Positions 23,757 through 31,688 of a stretch of DNA of 38,111 nt are shown piece after piece. A model generated the notes under the pieces. It was not told where the DNA came from, searched no databases, and saw nothing but the letters and a program-made list of their open reading frames with translations. Every line of letters starts with the position of its first letter. Position 1 is the stretch's first letter. A program made the position numbers and the translations under genes. This DNA is from Mycolicibacterium sp. CH28 (GTDB lineage Bacteria; Actinomycetota; Actinomycetes; Mycobacteriales; Mycobacteriaceae), in the NCBI RefSeq assembly GCF_004745805.1, contig NZ_SRLQ01000009.1, forward strand, positions 1-38,111, given 5' to 3'.

Positions 23757-26032
23757 CGGATCACCGGTGGTTGATGGGCGCGCACCGGAGGCAGCGGGCC
23801 GCCGAACTTCTCGACCTGCACCAGCACCGCTGCGCCGGTACACCCGCGGGCCAGCGACGAGGTGCCGACATCGTCGGTCAGGACATTCGGGTTGCCATGC
23901 ACGCATAGCGAATCGGGGTCCGACGGGTCCAGCGGGTCATACCACGCCCCGGTCGACAGCTGCACCACCCGCGGGCGCAGGGCCTCGTCGAGGACCACCC
24001 CGGCTAGGCACGATCCCCGGTCGTTGAACACCCGAACGACCTCGCCATCGGCCAGCCCGCGCGCCACAGCGTCGGTGGGATGTATCCGGATTGGTTCGCG
24101 CCCTTGGATTTTCGATGCCCGGCTCACCGCTCCGCCGTCGAGCTGGCTGTGTAGCCGGGTGGCGGGCTGGTTGGCGATCAGGTGCAGCGGATAGCGTTCG
24201 GCGCGCCGGCCGCCGAGCCATTCGACCGGCTCATACCAACGGGGGTGCCCCGCGCAGTCGGGGTAGCCGAATCCGTCGATGTCGCGCGAGAAGATCTCGA
24301 TCTTGCCGCTCGGGGTGGCGAGCCGGTGCGCATGCGGATCGGCCCGGAAGTCGGACAGTAGCGTCAGGCTCGCCTCGACGGGTAGCCGCAACAGCCCGTC
24401 GGCCCAGAACTGGTCGAAATCGGGTACGGCAAACTCGATTTCGGCCGCCCACTTTTCGTACATGTGTACCAGCCACTGCCGGGCGGTTCGCCCTTCGGTG
24501 AACCGCTCGCCGAAGCCCAGCCGCTCGGCGAGCTCGGCGAACGTCGTGTAGTCGTCGCGGGACTGTGCGTAGGGCCCTGCCAGCGCCGGCATCGCGACCA
24601 ACAGCGGGTCGTTGCGCGACCCCGAGTAGTCGTCGCGTTCGAAGGCGGTGGTGGACGGCACGACGATATCGGCGTGGCGGGCCATCGGCGTCCAGTACGG
24701 GTCGTGCACCACCACGGTGTCGACGCGGGACAGCGCCCGGCGCAGCCGCGGCAGGTTCTGGTGATGGTGGAAGGGATTGCCGCCGGCCCAGTACACGCAC
24801 TTGATGTCGGGGTATGTCAGGGTGCGACCGTTGTAGGTGAACTGCTCGCCAGGGTGCAGCAGCATGTCGCTGATCGCCGCCACGGGGATGAAGGTCTGCA
24901 CAGGATTGGCGCCCTGCGGCAAGGATGGCAGGCGGTGGCGCAGCGGGGGCAGTCCCGGTTCGTTCATCGAGCCGTATCCGTGGCCGAAACCACCTCCGGG
25001 AAGGCCGATCTGGCCCAGCATGGCCGCCAGCGTCAGCCCCATCCACGGGGCCTGCTCGCCGAAGCGCTGCCGCTGCAGTGACCAGCTGACCGTCACGATG
25101 CTGCGCCGGGCGGCCATCGATCGCGCCAGTTCGGTTAGCACCTCGGCGTCCAGTCCGCAGCGGCGGGCAGCCCATTGCGGCGATTTCGGCACCCCGTCGT
25201 CGGCGCCGAGCAGGTAGCGCTCGAACCGCTCGTAGCCGGTCGTGTAGGTCTGCAGGAAGTCGCGGTCGGCGAGGTTCTCAGTTGCCAGCACGTGGGCCAG
25301 CGCAAGCATGATCGCCACGTCGGTGCCCGGTATCGCGGGCAGCCACTGGCAGTCGCCGTCGATATCGCTACGCAGTGGGCTGATCGAGACGATGGTCCCG
25401 CCTTTGTCCCGGAACCGGCGCAGCGCATCGCGGGCGGGGTGGCCGGTGGTGCCGCCGTGGTTGATCCCGGTGTTCTTCAGGTTCACTCCGCCGAAGCAGA
25501 CCAGGAGGTCGGTGTGCTCGACGATGACGTCCCAGGCGGTGGATCGCTTGAACAGATCGTCGTGCGTTCCGACCACCCGCGGCATGATCACTCCGGTCGC
25601 ACCCAGGCTGTAGGAATGACGGGAAAAGGTATATCCACCAAGCATTTTCAGGAATCGGTGGATCTGGCTCTGGGCGTGGTGGAAGCGCCCCGCGCTGGCC
25701 CATCCGTACGAGCCGCCGTAGATGGCCTCGTTGCCGTGGGTGTCGACGACTCGCCGCAGCTCGGTCGCCAGCCGCTCGGTCAATTCGTCCCAGCCGACGG
25801 CGACGAATTCGTCGGCACCGCGGGCGGTGCTGGGCCCCGGCCCGTCGCGCAGCCACCCTCGGCGGATCGCCGGGGTGGCGATCCTGGACTCGTGGCGCAA
25901 TGACCCCGGGATATTGCCGAGTAGCGGGGACGGGTCGGTGTCGCCGGCCAGCGCGGTCACCCCGGTGATCTCGCCATCTTTGACGTCGGCGGTGAAGGCG
26001 CCCCAGTGCGTGAGGCTACGGGCGCGACCCAT
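23753..26032 (-). CDS. bisC: Cytosolic bis-MGD molybdoenzyme of the biotin-sulfoxide/DMSO/TMAO reductase type
   Basis: This is a 759-residue member of the DMSO-reductase family without an Fe-S cluster cysteine motif. Conserved active-site residues of the type III group are visible: Y109 and W111 in GGSYGW, and S142 in SYSLGATGVIMP, which aligns with the Mo-ligating serine. Pterin-binding blocks such as YWAGGNPFHHHQN, HDPYWTPMARHADIVVPSTT and NQPATRLHSQLD follow. No Tat signal is present, so it is probably cytosolic like BisC or MsrP-independent sulfoxide reductases. Likely substrates are free methionine- or biotin-sulfoxide, or N-oxides; specificity is not decidable. Last four bases overlap the small downstream gene. 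Confidence 0.88.
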   Translation of the reverse strand: MGRARSLTHWGAFTADVKDGEITGVTALAGDTDPSPLLGNIPGSLRHESRIATPAIRRGWLRDGPGPSTARGADEFVAVGWDELTERLATELRRVVDTHGNEAIYGGSYGWASAGRFHHAQSQIHRFLKMLGGYTFSRHSYSLGATGVIMPRVVGTHDDLFKRSTAWDVIVEHTDLLVCFGGVNLKNTGINHGGTTGHPARDALRRFRDKGGTIVSISPLRSDIDGDCQWLPAIPGTDVAIMLALAHVLATENLADRDFLQTYTTGYERFERYLLGADDGVPKSPQWAARRCGLDAEVLTELARSMAARRSIVTVSWSLQRQRFGEQAPWMGLTLAAMLGQIGLPGGGFGHGYGSMNEPGLPPLRHRLPSLPQGANPVQTFIPVAAISDMLLHPGEQFTYNGRTLTYPDIKCVYWAGGNPFHHHQNLPRLRRALSRVDTVVVHDPYWTPMARHADIVVPSTTAFERDDYSGSRNDPLLVAMPALAGPYAQSRDDYTTFAELAERLGFGERFTEGRTARQWLVHMYEKWAAEIEFAVPDFDQFWADGLLRLPVEASLTLLSDFRADPHAHRLATPSGKIEIFSRDIDGFGYPDCAGHPRWYEPVEWLGGRRAERYPLHLIANQPATRLHSQLDGGAVSRASKIQGREPIRIHPTDAVARGLADGEVVRVFNDRGSCLAGVVLDEALRPRVVQLSTGAWYDPLDPSDPDSLCVHGNPNVLTDDVGTSSLARGCTGAAVLVQVEKFGGPLPPVRAHQPPVIR

Positions 26033-26131
26033 GTTCGGAGTCTAGAGGGGGTGCCAGGGCCGCGAGGCAACCAACCGCCCGGTTGGTCTATTGTCGTCGC
26101 AAGTACCGTGCCGTCGTCCGGAGGAAGAACC

Positions 26132-27304
26132 ATGGCTCTTGAGAAGAACTCAGCCGTCAAGTACGAGCGCACTCTGTTCGAGCCCGAACACGAGCTGTTC
26201 CGCGAGTCCTACCGTTCGTTCCTGGATCGGCACGTCGCCCCGCACCACGACCAGTGGGAAAAGGACAAGATCGTCGACCGCGGGGTATGGCTCGAGGCCG
26301 GCAAGCAGGGCTTTCTCGGGATGGCGGTGCCGGAAGAGTACGGCGGCGGGGGCAACGCGGACTTCCGCTACAACACCATCATCACCGAGGAGACCAGCCG
26401 TGGCCGCTTCAGCGGCATCGGGTTCGGCCTGCACAACGACATCATCGCGCCCTACCTGCTGAACCTGGCCACCGAGGAGCAGAAGCAGCGCTGGCTGCCG
26501 TCGTTCTGTACCGGAGAGACAATCACCGCGATCGCGATGACCGAGCCGGGCACCGGCAGTGACCTGCAGGGCATCAAGACCCGCGCGGTCAAGCAGGGTG
26601 ACCACTACGTGCTCAACGGCTCGAAGACCTTCATCACCAACGGCATCAACGCCGATCTGGTGATCGTGGTCGCCCAGACCGATCCCGACAAGGGTGCGCT
26701 CGGGTTCTCGCTGCTAGTGGTCGAGCGCGGCATGGAGGGCTTCGAACGCGGCCGGCATCTCGACAAGATCGGTCTCGAGGCCCAGGACACCGCGGAGCTG
26801 TCGTTCACCGACGTCAAGGTGCCGGTGGAGAACCTGCTCGGTGACGAGGGGCAGGGCTTCATCTACCTCATGCAGAACCTGCCGCAAGAACGCATCTCGA
26901 TTGCCGTCATGGCGGCCGCTGCGATGGAGGCGGTGCTGGAGCAGACGCTGCAATACACCAAGGAGCGCAAGGCTTTTGGCAAGCCGATCGGATCCTTCCA
27001 GAACAGCCGCTTCGTGCTGGCCGAGCTGGCCACCGAGGCGACCGCGGTGCGGATCATGGTCGACGAATTCCTCCGGCTGCACCTGGAGGAGAAGCTCACC
27101 GCCGAGCAGGCCGCGATGGCCAAGTGGTACACCACCGAGGCGCAGGTGCGTCTGGTGGACCGCTGCCTGCAGCTGCACGGTGGGTACGGCTACATGCGCG
27201 AGTATCCGGTGGCGCGGTCCTATCTGGACGCTCGGATCCAGACGATCTACGGCGGGACGACCGAGATCATGAAGGAGATCGTCGGGCGCAGCCTGGGCGT
27301 GTAG
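26132..27304 (+). CDS. fadE20: Acyl-CoA dehydrogenase, long-chain/LCAD-like (FadE20)
   Basis: This is a 390-residue FAD-dependent dehydrogenase. The FAD/substrate motif AIAMTEPGTGSDLQGI, the C-terminal QLHGGYGYMREYPVAR and IYGGTTEIMKEIVGR are present. The catalytic glutamate is likely E253 in NLPQERISIA, the helix-G position used by LCAD and isovaleryl-CoA dehydrogenase, since the alternative loop position reads YGGT and not YEGT. It performs the first oxidation of fatty acyl-CoA beta-oxidation. ATG 26132 follows GGAGGA at about 26120; the in-frame start at 26006 would overlap the divergent molybdoenzyme. Confidence 0.94.
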   Translation: MALEKNSAVKYERTLFEPEHELFRESYRSFLDRHVAPHHDQWEKDKIVDRGVWLEAGKQGFLGMAVPEEYGGGGNADFRYNTIITEETSRGRFSGIGFGLHNDIIAPYLLNLATEEQKQRWLPSFCTGETITAIAMTEPGTGSDLQGIKTRAVKQGDHYVLNGSKTFITNGINADLVIVVAQTDPDKGALGFSLLVVERGMEGFERGRHLDKIGLEAQDTAELSFTDVKVPVENLLGDEGQGFIYLMQNLPQERISIAVMAAAAMEAVLEQTLQYTKERKAFGKPIGSFQNSRFVLAELATEATAVRIMVDEFLRLHLEEKLTAEQAAMAKWYTTEAQVRLVDRCLQLHGGYGYMREYPVARSYLDARIQTIYGGTTEIMKEIVGRSLGV

Positions 27305-27312
27305 CGGTCGCC

Positions 27313-27334
27313 GGGCCGCCCGCCCAGGCGGTCC
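27313..27334 (+). terminator. Hairpin after fadE20
   Basis: GGGCCGCC and GGCGGTCC form an 8-bp stem (one G-U pair) with a 6-nt loop, 8 bp past the stop codon. It is a plausible fadE20 terminator lacking a T-tract. Confidence 0.5.
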
Positions 27335-27343
27335 GAGCTGGTC

Positions 27344-27383
27344 TTTCGCGATCGCCGAGGTGAGATTCCCGGCGGTCGCGAAA
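27344..27383. repeat. 14-bp inverted repeat in the fadE20-LGFP intergenic region
   Basis: TTTCGCGATCGCCG (27344-27357) and CGGCGGTCGCGAAA (27370-27383) pair over 14 positions with a single G-U, around a 12-nt spacer. It lies 152 bp before the next gene. The A/T-flanked palindromic TCGCGA ends make it look like either a strong second terminator or a regulator binding site. The rest of the 231-bp gap shows nothing else I can name. Confidence 0.7.
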
Positions 27384-27535
27384 CGGCATTCTGGGGTGTT
27401 CGCTCGACTTTTCGGGCATTTCGCGCTTCCATCATGTTCCTTATCTCGGATATCGCCGCGTGTCGTGAACTGCTGACGCACAGTTGACGCGGAGGATAAG
27501 AGGAAGCATCTTGACCGAAACGGCGGGGAGAGTGC

Positions 27536-29635
27536 ATGACCTGGCTTGGAAGTCGTCTCAGTAGAGGCGTCGGGCGGATGGCGCTCGGCGTCTTCGCGAC
27601 GGCTGCCGCAGCCGTGCTGTTCGCACCTGTGGCAATCGCAACCCCTGAGAGCGACGCGAGTGACGCCATCAACCAGGCTTGGCAGGCGGCCGGCGGAGAC
27701 AGCTCCTCGGTCGGCAGCAAGGACGGCGACGTCTACCCAGTAGGCGATGGGTTCGGCCAGAACTTCTCCGGGGGCAAGATCTTCTTCAACCCGGCCACCG
27801 GTGCGCACCTGCTCTTCGGCGCGATCCTCGACAAATACGAGGCGCTGGGTGGCCCGGCCGACAGTGACCTCGGGTTCCCCACCATCGATGAGGTGGCCGG
27901 GCTGGTCGGCCCGGACAGCCGCGTGAGTACATTCAGCGCCAGCGATAAGCCGGCGATCTTCTGGACACCCGACACCGGAGCCTGGGTGGTGCGCGGCGCC
28001 ATCAACGCGGCCTGGGACAAGCTAGGCGGCTCGGCCGGCACGATGGGCGTTCCCACCGGGGACGAAACCTATGACGGCGACGTTGTCAGGCAGAAGTTCA
28101 CCGGTGGCGAGATTTCCTACAACGGCACCGCCAAAACCTTCACCACGGTGCCCCAGGAGCTGGCCAACAACCTGGGCGGAGTCGAGGTCCCGACCGACAC
28201 CACGACGGCCATCAACCAGGCGTGGCGCGCCGCGGGCGGACTGTCCGGCTCGCTCGGCGCACGGCAGGGGGCGCAGTACGCCGTCGGCAGCGACGGAGCC
28301 GCCCAGGACTACGCCGGCGGCAAGGTCTTCTACTCGCCAGCCACCGGTGCGCACGCTGTGACCGGCGCGATCCTGGCCAAGTACGACTCGCTCGGCGGAC
28401 CGACCAGTGACCTGGGCCTTCCGGCCGGGGCCGAGGCCGACGGCGGCGTGCCGAACAGCCGGGTCAGTGTGTTCAGTGCTGCCGACAAGCCGGTGATCTT
28501 CTGGACGCCCGACAATGGGGCGATCGTGGTGCGCGGCGCCATCAACGCGGCGTGGGCCGAGTTGGGCGGGGCGACCGGCAAGCTGGGTGTGCCGACGGGT
28601 GAGCAGAGCGTCAACGGGGACACCGTCACCCAGAAGTTCAGCGGTGGCGAAATCTCGTGGAACAAGGCCAGCAACACGTTCACGACCAACCCCCCGGAAC
28701 TGGCGGGTTCGCTCTCGGGTGTGCAGGTGCCCGGCGGGACCGGAGCGCAGACGACGCCGGCGGCGCCGAAGTCCGGCGCCGGGTTCACCTGGCACTGGTG
28801 GTGGTTGCTCATCGTCATCCCGGCGGCGCTGCTCATCGGCGTGATCGCGCTGGGTCTGCTCTGGCTGCAGCGCCGCCGCGCAGCCGATGTCGAGTTCGAT
28901 GACGACTTGGAGGACTCCGACTACGACGAGGACGACCATTGGCAGGGTGACTCGGAGAGCGAATCGGGGGAGTCGCGGTACTCGACCTATCCCGACGGAA
29001 GTCGCGTCGTGGTATCGCCGTCGTCCGGTTTCAACTGGTCGGCGCAGGGTTCCGAGGACCAGACGATGCCCGGGCCCGATGATGTGTTCGACGGCGATCA
29101 GGATTCCATCGACACCACTCCCACCCGTATCCCCGCCGAGCCGGAGCCCGAGTCCGAGTTCCAGCTCGCCGCGGTGGACGTCGAGCTCGAGTACGCCGAG
29201 GTCGAAGAGATCGTGGAAGACGAGGCGAGCGACACCGGACGGCATGCCGCGGTCAATGTCGATGAGTCGCAGTCCAGGTGGACTCTCGACATGGGCGAGA
29301 TCGGCAGGCCACGGCGTCGTCGTGCCGCCGAAGATGAGCCGCCCGCCGAACTGGCCACCCCGGAAGTCACAGACGAGCGGGCTCCGGCCGAGCCGGTGGC
29401 TGAACCCGCCGAGGATCTGCAGTCCGATGTGCATGCGGAGAGCCCAGCCCGTCCGGCGATTCACTTGCCACTGGCCGATCCCTACCAGGCGCCGGATGGC
29501 TACGTCATCAAGGCCAATACGCATTCCGGGCTGTACTACACGCCAGAATCCGCGCTGTATGACCACACCGTGCCCGAAGTGTGGTTCGCCAGTGAAGAAC
29601 TCGCACAGGCCAACGGCTTTATCAAGGCCGAGTGA
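27536..29635 (+). CDS. LGFP-repeat membrane protein with acidic tail, Rv2721c homologue
   Basis: This is a 699-residue protein, the same length as recalled for Rv2721c. It has a signal peptide (about 1-36) and two homologous halves of 180 residues (about 44-223 and 224-403), each with LGFP-type repeats (GGPxSDLGxP, FxGGxIFxxPATGAH, IFWTPDxGAxVVRGAINAAW). A TM helix follows at about 419-443 (WWWLLIVIPAALLIGVIALGL), then a long acidic low-complexity cytosolic tail and a final 40-residue module (GYVIKANTHSGLYYTPESA...VWFASEELAQANGF), the short C-terminal domain often appended to actinobacterial proteins ('sunset' domain, from memory). LGFP repeats are thought to bind the cell wall. It converges with lexA, 13 bp apart. 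Confidence 0.88.
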   Translation: MTWLGSRLSRGVGRMALGVFATAAAAVLFAPVAIATPESDASDAINQAWQAAGGDSSSVGSKDGDVYPVGDGFGQNFSGGKIFFNPATGAHLLFGAILDKYEALGGPADSDLGFPTIDEVAGLVGPDSRVSTFSASDKPAIFWTPDTGAWVVRGAINAAWDKLGGSAGTMGVPTGDETYDGDVVRQKFTGGEISYNGTAKTFTTVPQELANNLGGVEVPTDTTTAINQAWRAAGGLSGSLGARQGAQYAVGSDGAAQDYAGGKVFYSPATGAHAVTGAILAKYDSLGGPTSDLGLPAGAEADGGVPNSRVSVFSAADKPVIFWTPDNGAIVVRGAINAAWAELGGATGKLGVPTGEQSVNGDTVTQKFSGGEISWNKASNTFTTNPPELAGSLSGVQVPGGTGAQTTPAAPKSGAGFTWHWWWLLIVIPAALLIGVIALGLLWLQRRRAADVEFDDDLEDSDYDEDDHWQGDSESESGESRYSTYPDGSRVVVSPSSGFNWSAQGSEDQTMPGPDDVFDGDQDSIDTTPTRIPAEPEPESEFQLAAVDVELEYAEVEEIVEDEASDTGRHAAVNVDESQSRWTLDMGEIGRPRRRRAAEDEPPAELATPEVTDERAPAEPVAEPAEDLQSDVHAESPARPAIHLPLADPYQAPDGYVIKANTHSGLYYTPESALYDHTVPEVWFASEELAQANGFIKAE

Positions 29636-29648
29636 GGCCTCGTCCCCG

Positions 29649-30347
29649 TCAGATCTTGCGGATGACGGTGACGACCTTGCCCAGGATGGCCGCATCGTTG
29701 CCGGGAATCGGGTCGAACGCGGGGTTGTGCGGCATCAGCCAGACCTGGCCGCCGGTGCGCTTGAAGGTCTTGACGGTGGCCTCGCCGTCGATCATCGCCG
29801 CGACGATGTCGCCGTTGTCGGCCACGTTCTGCTGACGGATCACTACCCAGTCGCCGTCGCAGATCGCGGCGTCCACCATCGATTCACCGACCACCTTGAG
29901 CAGGAACAGGGAGCCTTCGCCGACCAGTTCGCGTGGCAGCGGGAAGACGTCCTCGACGGCCTGCTCGGCCAGGATTGGACCGCCGGCCGCGATCCGGCCC
30001 AGCACCGGCACGAACGTCGGCTCCGGTAGCGCGTCGGATCCGCTGACCTCGGTAGCCACCGGCGTCGGGTTCTCGTCGGACCCGCGGACATCCACCGCGC
30101 GCGGTCGGTTGGCGTCGCGGCGCAGGTAGCCCTTGCGCTCGAGGGTGCGCAGCTGGTGGGCCACCGAGGAGGTGGAGGTGAGGCCGACTGCGTCGCCGAT
30201 CTCACGGATGCTCGGGGGATAGCCCCGGCTGGTCACCGACGCGCGGATCACGTCGAGGATGGTGCGCTGCCGCTCGGTCAGTCCGGAATCGGTACGCCCG
30301 TCACGGCGGCTTGCGTCGGTACCCGATGTCTCGCTGCGGTCGCTCAT
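29649..30347 (-). CDS. lexA: SOS repressor LexA
   Basis: This is a 232-residue repressor. The N-terminal winged helix (about 21-86, with YPPSIREIGDAVGLTSTSSV as recognition region) is joined to a C-terminal S24 peptidase domain. The self-cleavage site is A121-G122 (RIAAGGPIL) and the Ser-Lys dyad S156 (GESMVDAAICDGD) and K193 (EATVKTFKR). RecA filaments trigger cleavage and de-repress SOS genes. ATG 30347 is preferred; the longer frame to 30746 runs across the SOS boxes and into chiZ. A LexA box 33 bp upstream indicates self-repression. Confidence 0.97.
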   Translation of the reverse strand: MSDRSETSGTDASRRDGRTDSGLTERQRTILDVIRASVTSRGYPPSIREIGDAVGLTSTSSVAHQLRTLERKGYLRRDANRPRAVDVRGSDENPTPVATEVSGSDALPEPTFVPVLGRIAAGGPILAEQAVEDVFPLPRELVGEGSLFLLKVVGESMVDAAICDGDWVVIRQQNVADNGDIVAAMIDGEATVKTFKRTGGQVWLMPHNPAFDPIPGNDAAILGKVVTVIRKI

Positions 30348-30379
30348 GGGCCCGAATGTAGTCGCGCCACCGCCGATAA

Positions 30380-30395
30380 TCAAACATTTGTTCGA
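30380..30395. promoter_or_regulatory. LexA box in front of lexA
   Basis: TCAAAC-ATTT-GTTCGA matches TCGAAC-N4-GTTCGA with one mismatch and sits 33 bp upstream of the lexA ATG, positioned for autoregulation. Confidence 0.82.
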
Positions 30396-30504
30396 GCGTG
30401 TCGTGACCGTGGGTGTGCCGGCTGATCGGGCCGGCCGGCGCGGGGCCGGAACTTGTCGGTGCCCGGTTTTATGCTTCCGACACGCTCGCTCACATGTTCG
30501 TATG

Positions 30505-30520
30505 TCGAACACATGATCGA
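30505..30520. promoter_or_regulatory. LexA box upstream of chiZ
   Basis: TCGAAC-ACAT-GATCGA has one mismatch to the SOS-box consensus and lies 55 bp upstream of the chiZ start. Two weaker sites flank it: TCGCTC-ACAT-GTTCGT at 30486-30501 (three mismatches) and TCGAAC-ACAC-GAGCGA at 30528-30543 (two mismatches). Confidence 0.82.
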
Positions 30521-30574
30521 GTATATTTCGAACACACGAGCGATCAGCGGGCGTTCCGGAGGAAGGAAGCAGAC

Positions 30575-31057
30575 GTGACAGTAATCGACGATCGGCAGGT
30601 ATTCGCGTCATCGCCGGCACACCGGCGCACGGCTGGTAAGCCTGTCGCGCCTGTTCGGCGCCGCCCGGCCGGCGCCCGTGTCTATCGGCCGCACCCCTCG
30701 CGCCCGGCTGGGGCTGCGCTGCACTACCGGGGCACCGGTGTCGCATTCTCCCGGGCGCCGCATACCCGCCGCCCGGTCAGTACCGCCGTGACCGTCGGGC
30801 TGGCCGGTCTCGCCGCGCTCATCACTGTCTGGCTCGGGATGTTGGGGCACTTCAGCGGGGGAGCGGTGGCCACCGAGCAGGCGCCCGATCAGCTCGCCGT
30901 GGTCCAGGTCCAGGCTGGGGAAACCCTGCAGGAGCTGGCTGGCCGGGTGGCCCCCGACGCCCCCGCCGGGCAGGTCATGCAGCGTATTCGCGACCTCAAC
31001 AAGCTCGATTCGGCCTCGTTGGACGCCGGCCAGACCCTCATCGCGCCGGTCGGCTGA
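30575..31057 (+). CDS. chiZ: SOS-induced cell-division/cell-wall protein ChiZ (LysM, Rv2719c homologue)
   Basis: This is a 160-residue protein with a basic, disordered cytosolic N-terminus (about 1-68, many Arg/Pro), one transmembrane helix (about 72-92) and an extracytoplasmic LysM domain (about 110-157: VQVQAGETLQELAGRV ... LDAGQTLIAPVG). M. tuberculosis ChiZ is damage-induced and reduces FtsZ-ring assembly; its N-terminus was reported to carry cell-wall hydrolase activity. GTG 30575 follows the strong purine run GGAGGAAGGAAG (30558-30569). It is divergent from lexA and preceded by LexA boxes, so it is probably an SOS gene. Name based on synteny and domain order. Confidence 0.9.
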   Translation: MTVIDDRQVFASSPAHRRTAGKPVAPVRRRPAGARVYRPHPSRPAGAALHYRGTGVAFSRAPHTRRPVSTAVTVGLAGLAALITVWLGMLGHFSGGAVATEQAPDQLAVVQVQAGETLQELAGRVAPDAPAGQVMQRIRDLNKLDSASLDAGQTLIAPVG

Positions 31058-31220
31058 CCGGCCGGCCATGCGTGGCGGAAGTGCGTGCTGGACAGGTCGC
31101 ATCGCCGGCGCCGGATGTGACGCCGCGCCCGGTGTCGGGGCCATGGCCGGCCGGTGGGCCACGCAGGTAGGCTCGGGGTGGTCCAACGCATCGGGCTGCA
31201 GCGGAGGTGAAGGAGCGGTC

Positions 31221-31685
31221 ATGCACTGTCCGTTCTGCCGCCATCCGGATTCGCGCGTGGTCGACTCGCGTGAGGCTGACGAAGGTCAGGCCATTCGACG
31301 TCGCCGGTCGTGCCCCGAATGTGGCCGGCGGTTCACCACCGTCGAGACTGCGGTGTTGGCCGTCGTGAAGCGCAGCGGAGTCACCGAACCCTTCAGCCGG
31401 GAAAAAGTGATCAGCGGAGTGCGCCGGGCATGTCAGGGGCGCCAAGTCGACGACGACGCGCTGAACCTGCTCGCCCAGCAGGTCGAGGACGCGGTGCGGG
31501 CGGCCGGTTCTCCCGAGATTCCCAGCCACGAAGTTGGTCTGGCCATTCTGGGTCCGCTTCGCGAACTTGACGAAGTCGCCTATCTGCGATTTGCCTCGGT
31601 GTACCGCTCGTTCAGCTCGGCCGAGGACTTCGAGCGCGAGATCGCGGCCCTGCGAGCCCATCGCAAGGTCGGCACCTCGGGCTGA
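31221..31685 (+). CDS. nrdR: Transcriptional repressor NrdR
   Basis: This is a 154-residue regulator with an N-terminal zinc ribbon (C3, C6, C31, C34: MHCPFC and CPECGRR) and an ATP-cone domain (about 47-137; VVKRSGVTEPFSREKV, LRELDEVAYLRFASVYRSF). It represses ribonucleotide-reductase genes according to dATP/ATP. ATG 31221 has GGTGAAGGAG upstream. The 163-bp gap after chiZ is GC-rich with several GGCC inverted repeats but no NrdR box I can identify. It converges with the phzF-like gene, 3 bp apart. Confidence 0.96.
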   Translation: MHCPFCRHPDSRVVDSREADEGQAIRRRRSCPECGRRFTTVETAVLAVVKRSGVTEPFSREKVISGVRRACQGRQVDDDALNLLAQQVEDAVRAAGSPEIPSHEVGLAILGPLRELDEVAYLRFASVYRSFSSAEDFEREIAALRAHRKVGTSG

Positions 31686-31688
31686 CCC

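Noticed and set aside
28022..29695. Minus-strand open frame of 557 codons opposite the LGFP gene
   Set aside because: It mirrors the LGFP coding sequence, overlaps lexA's end and shows no recognisable domain.
29649..30746. 365-residue LexA from the longest frame
   Set aside because: The extra N-terminus crosses the SOS boxes and the divergent chiZ gene; LexA family proteins start at the MSDRSET region.
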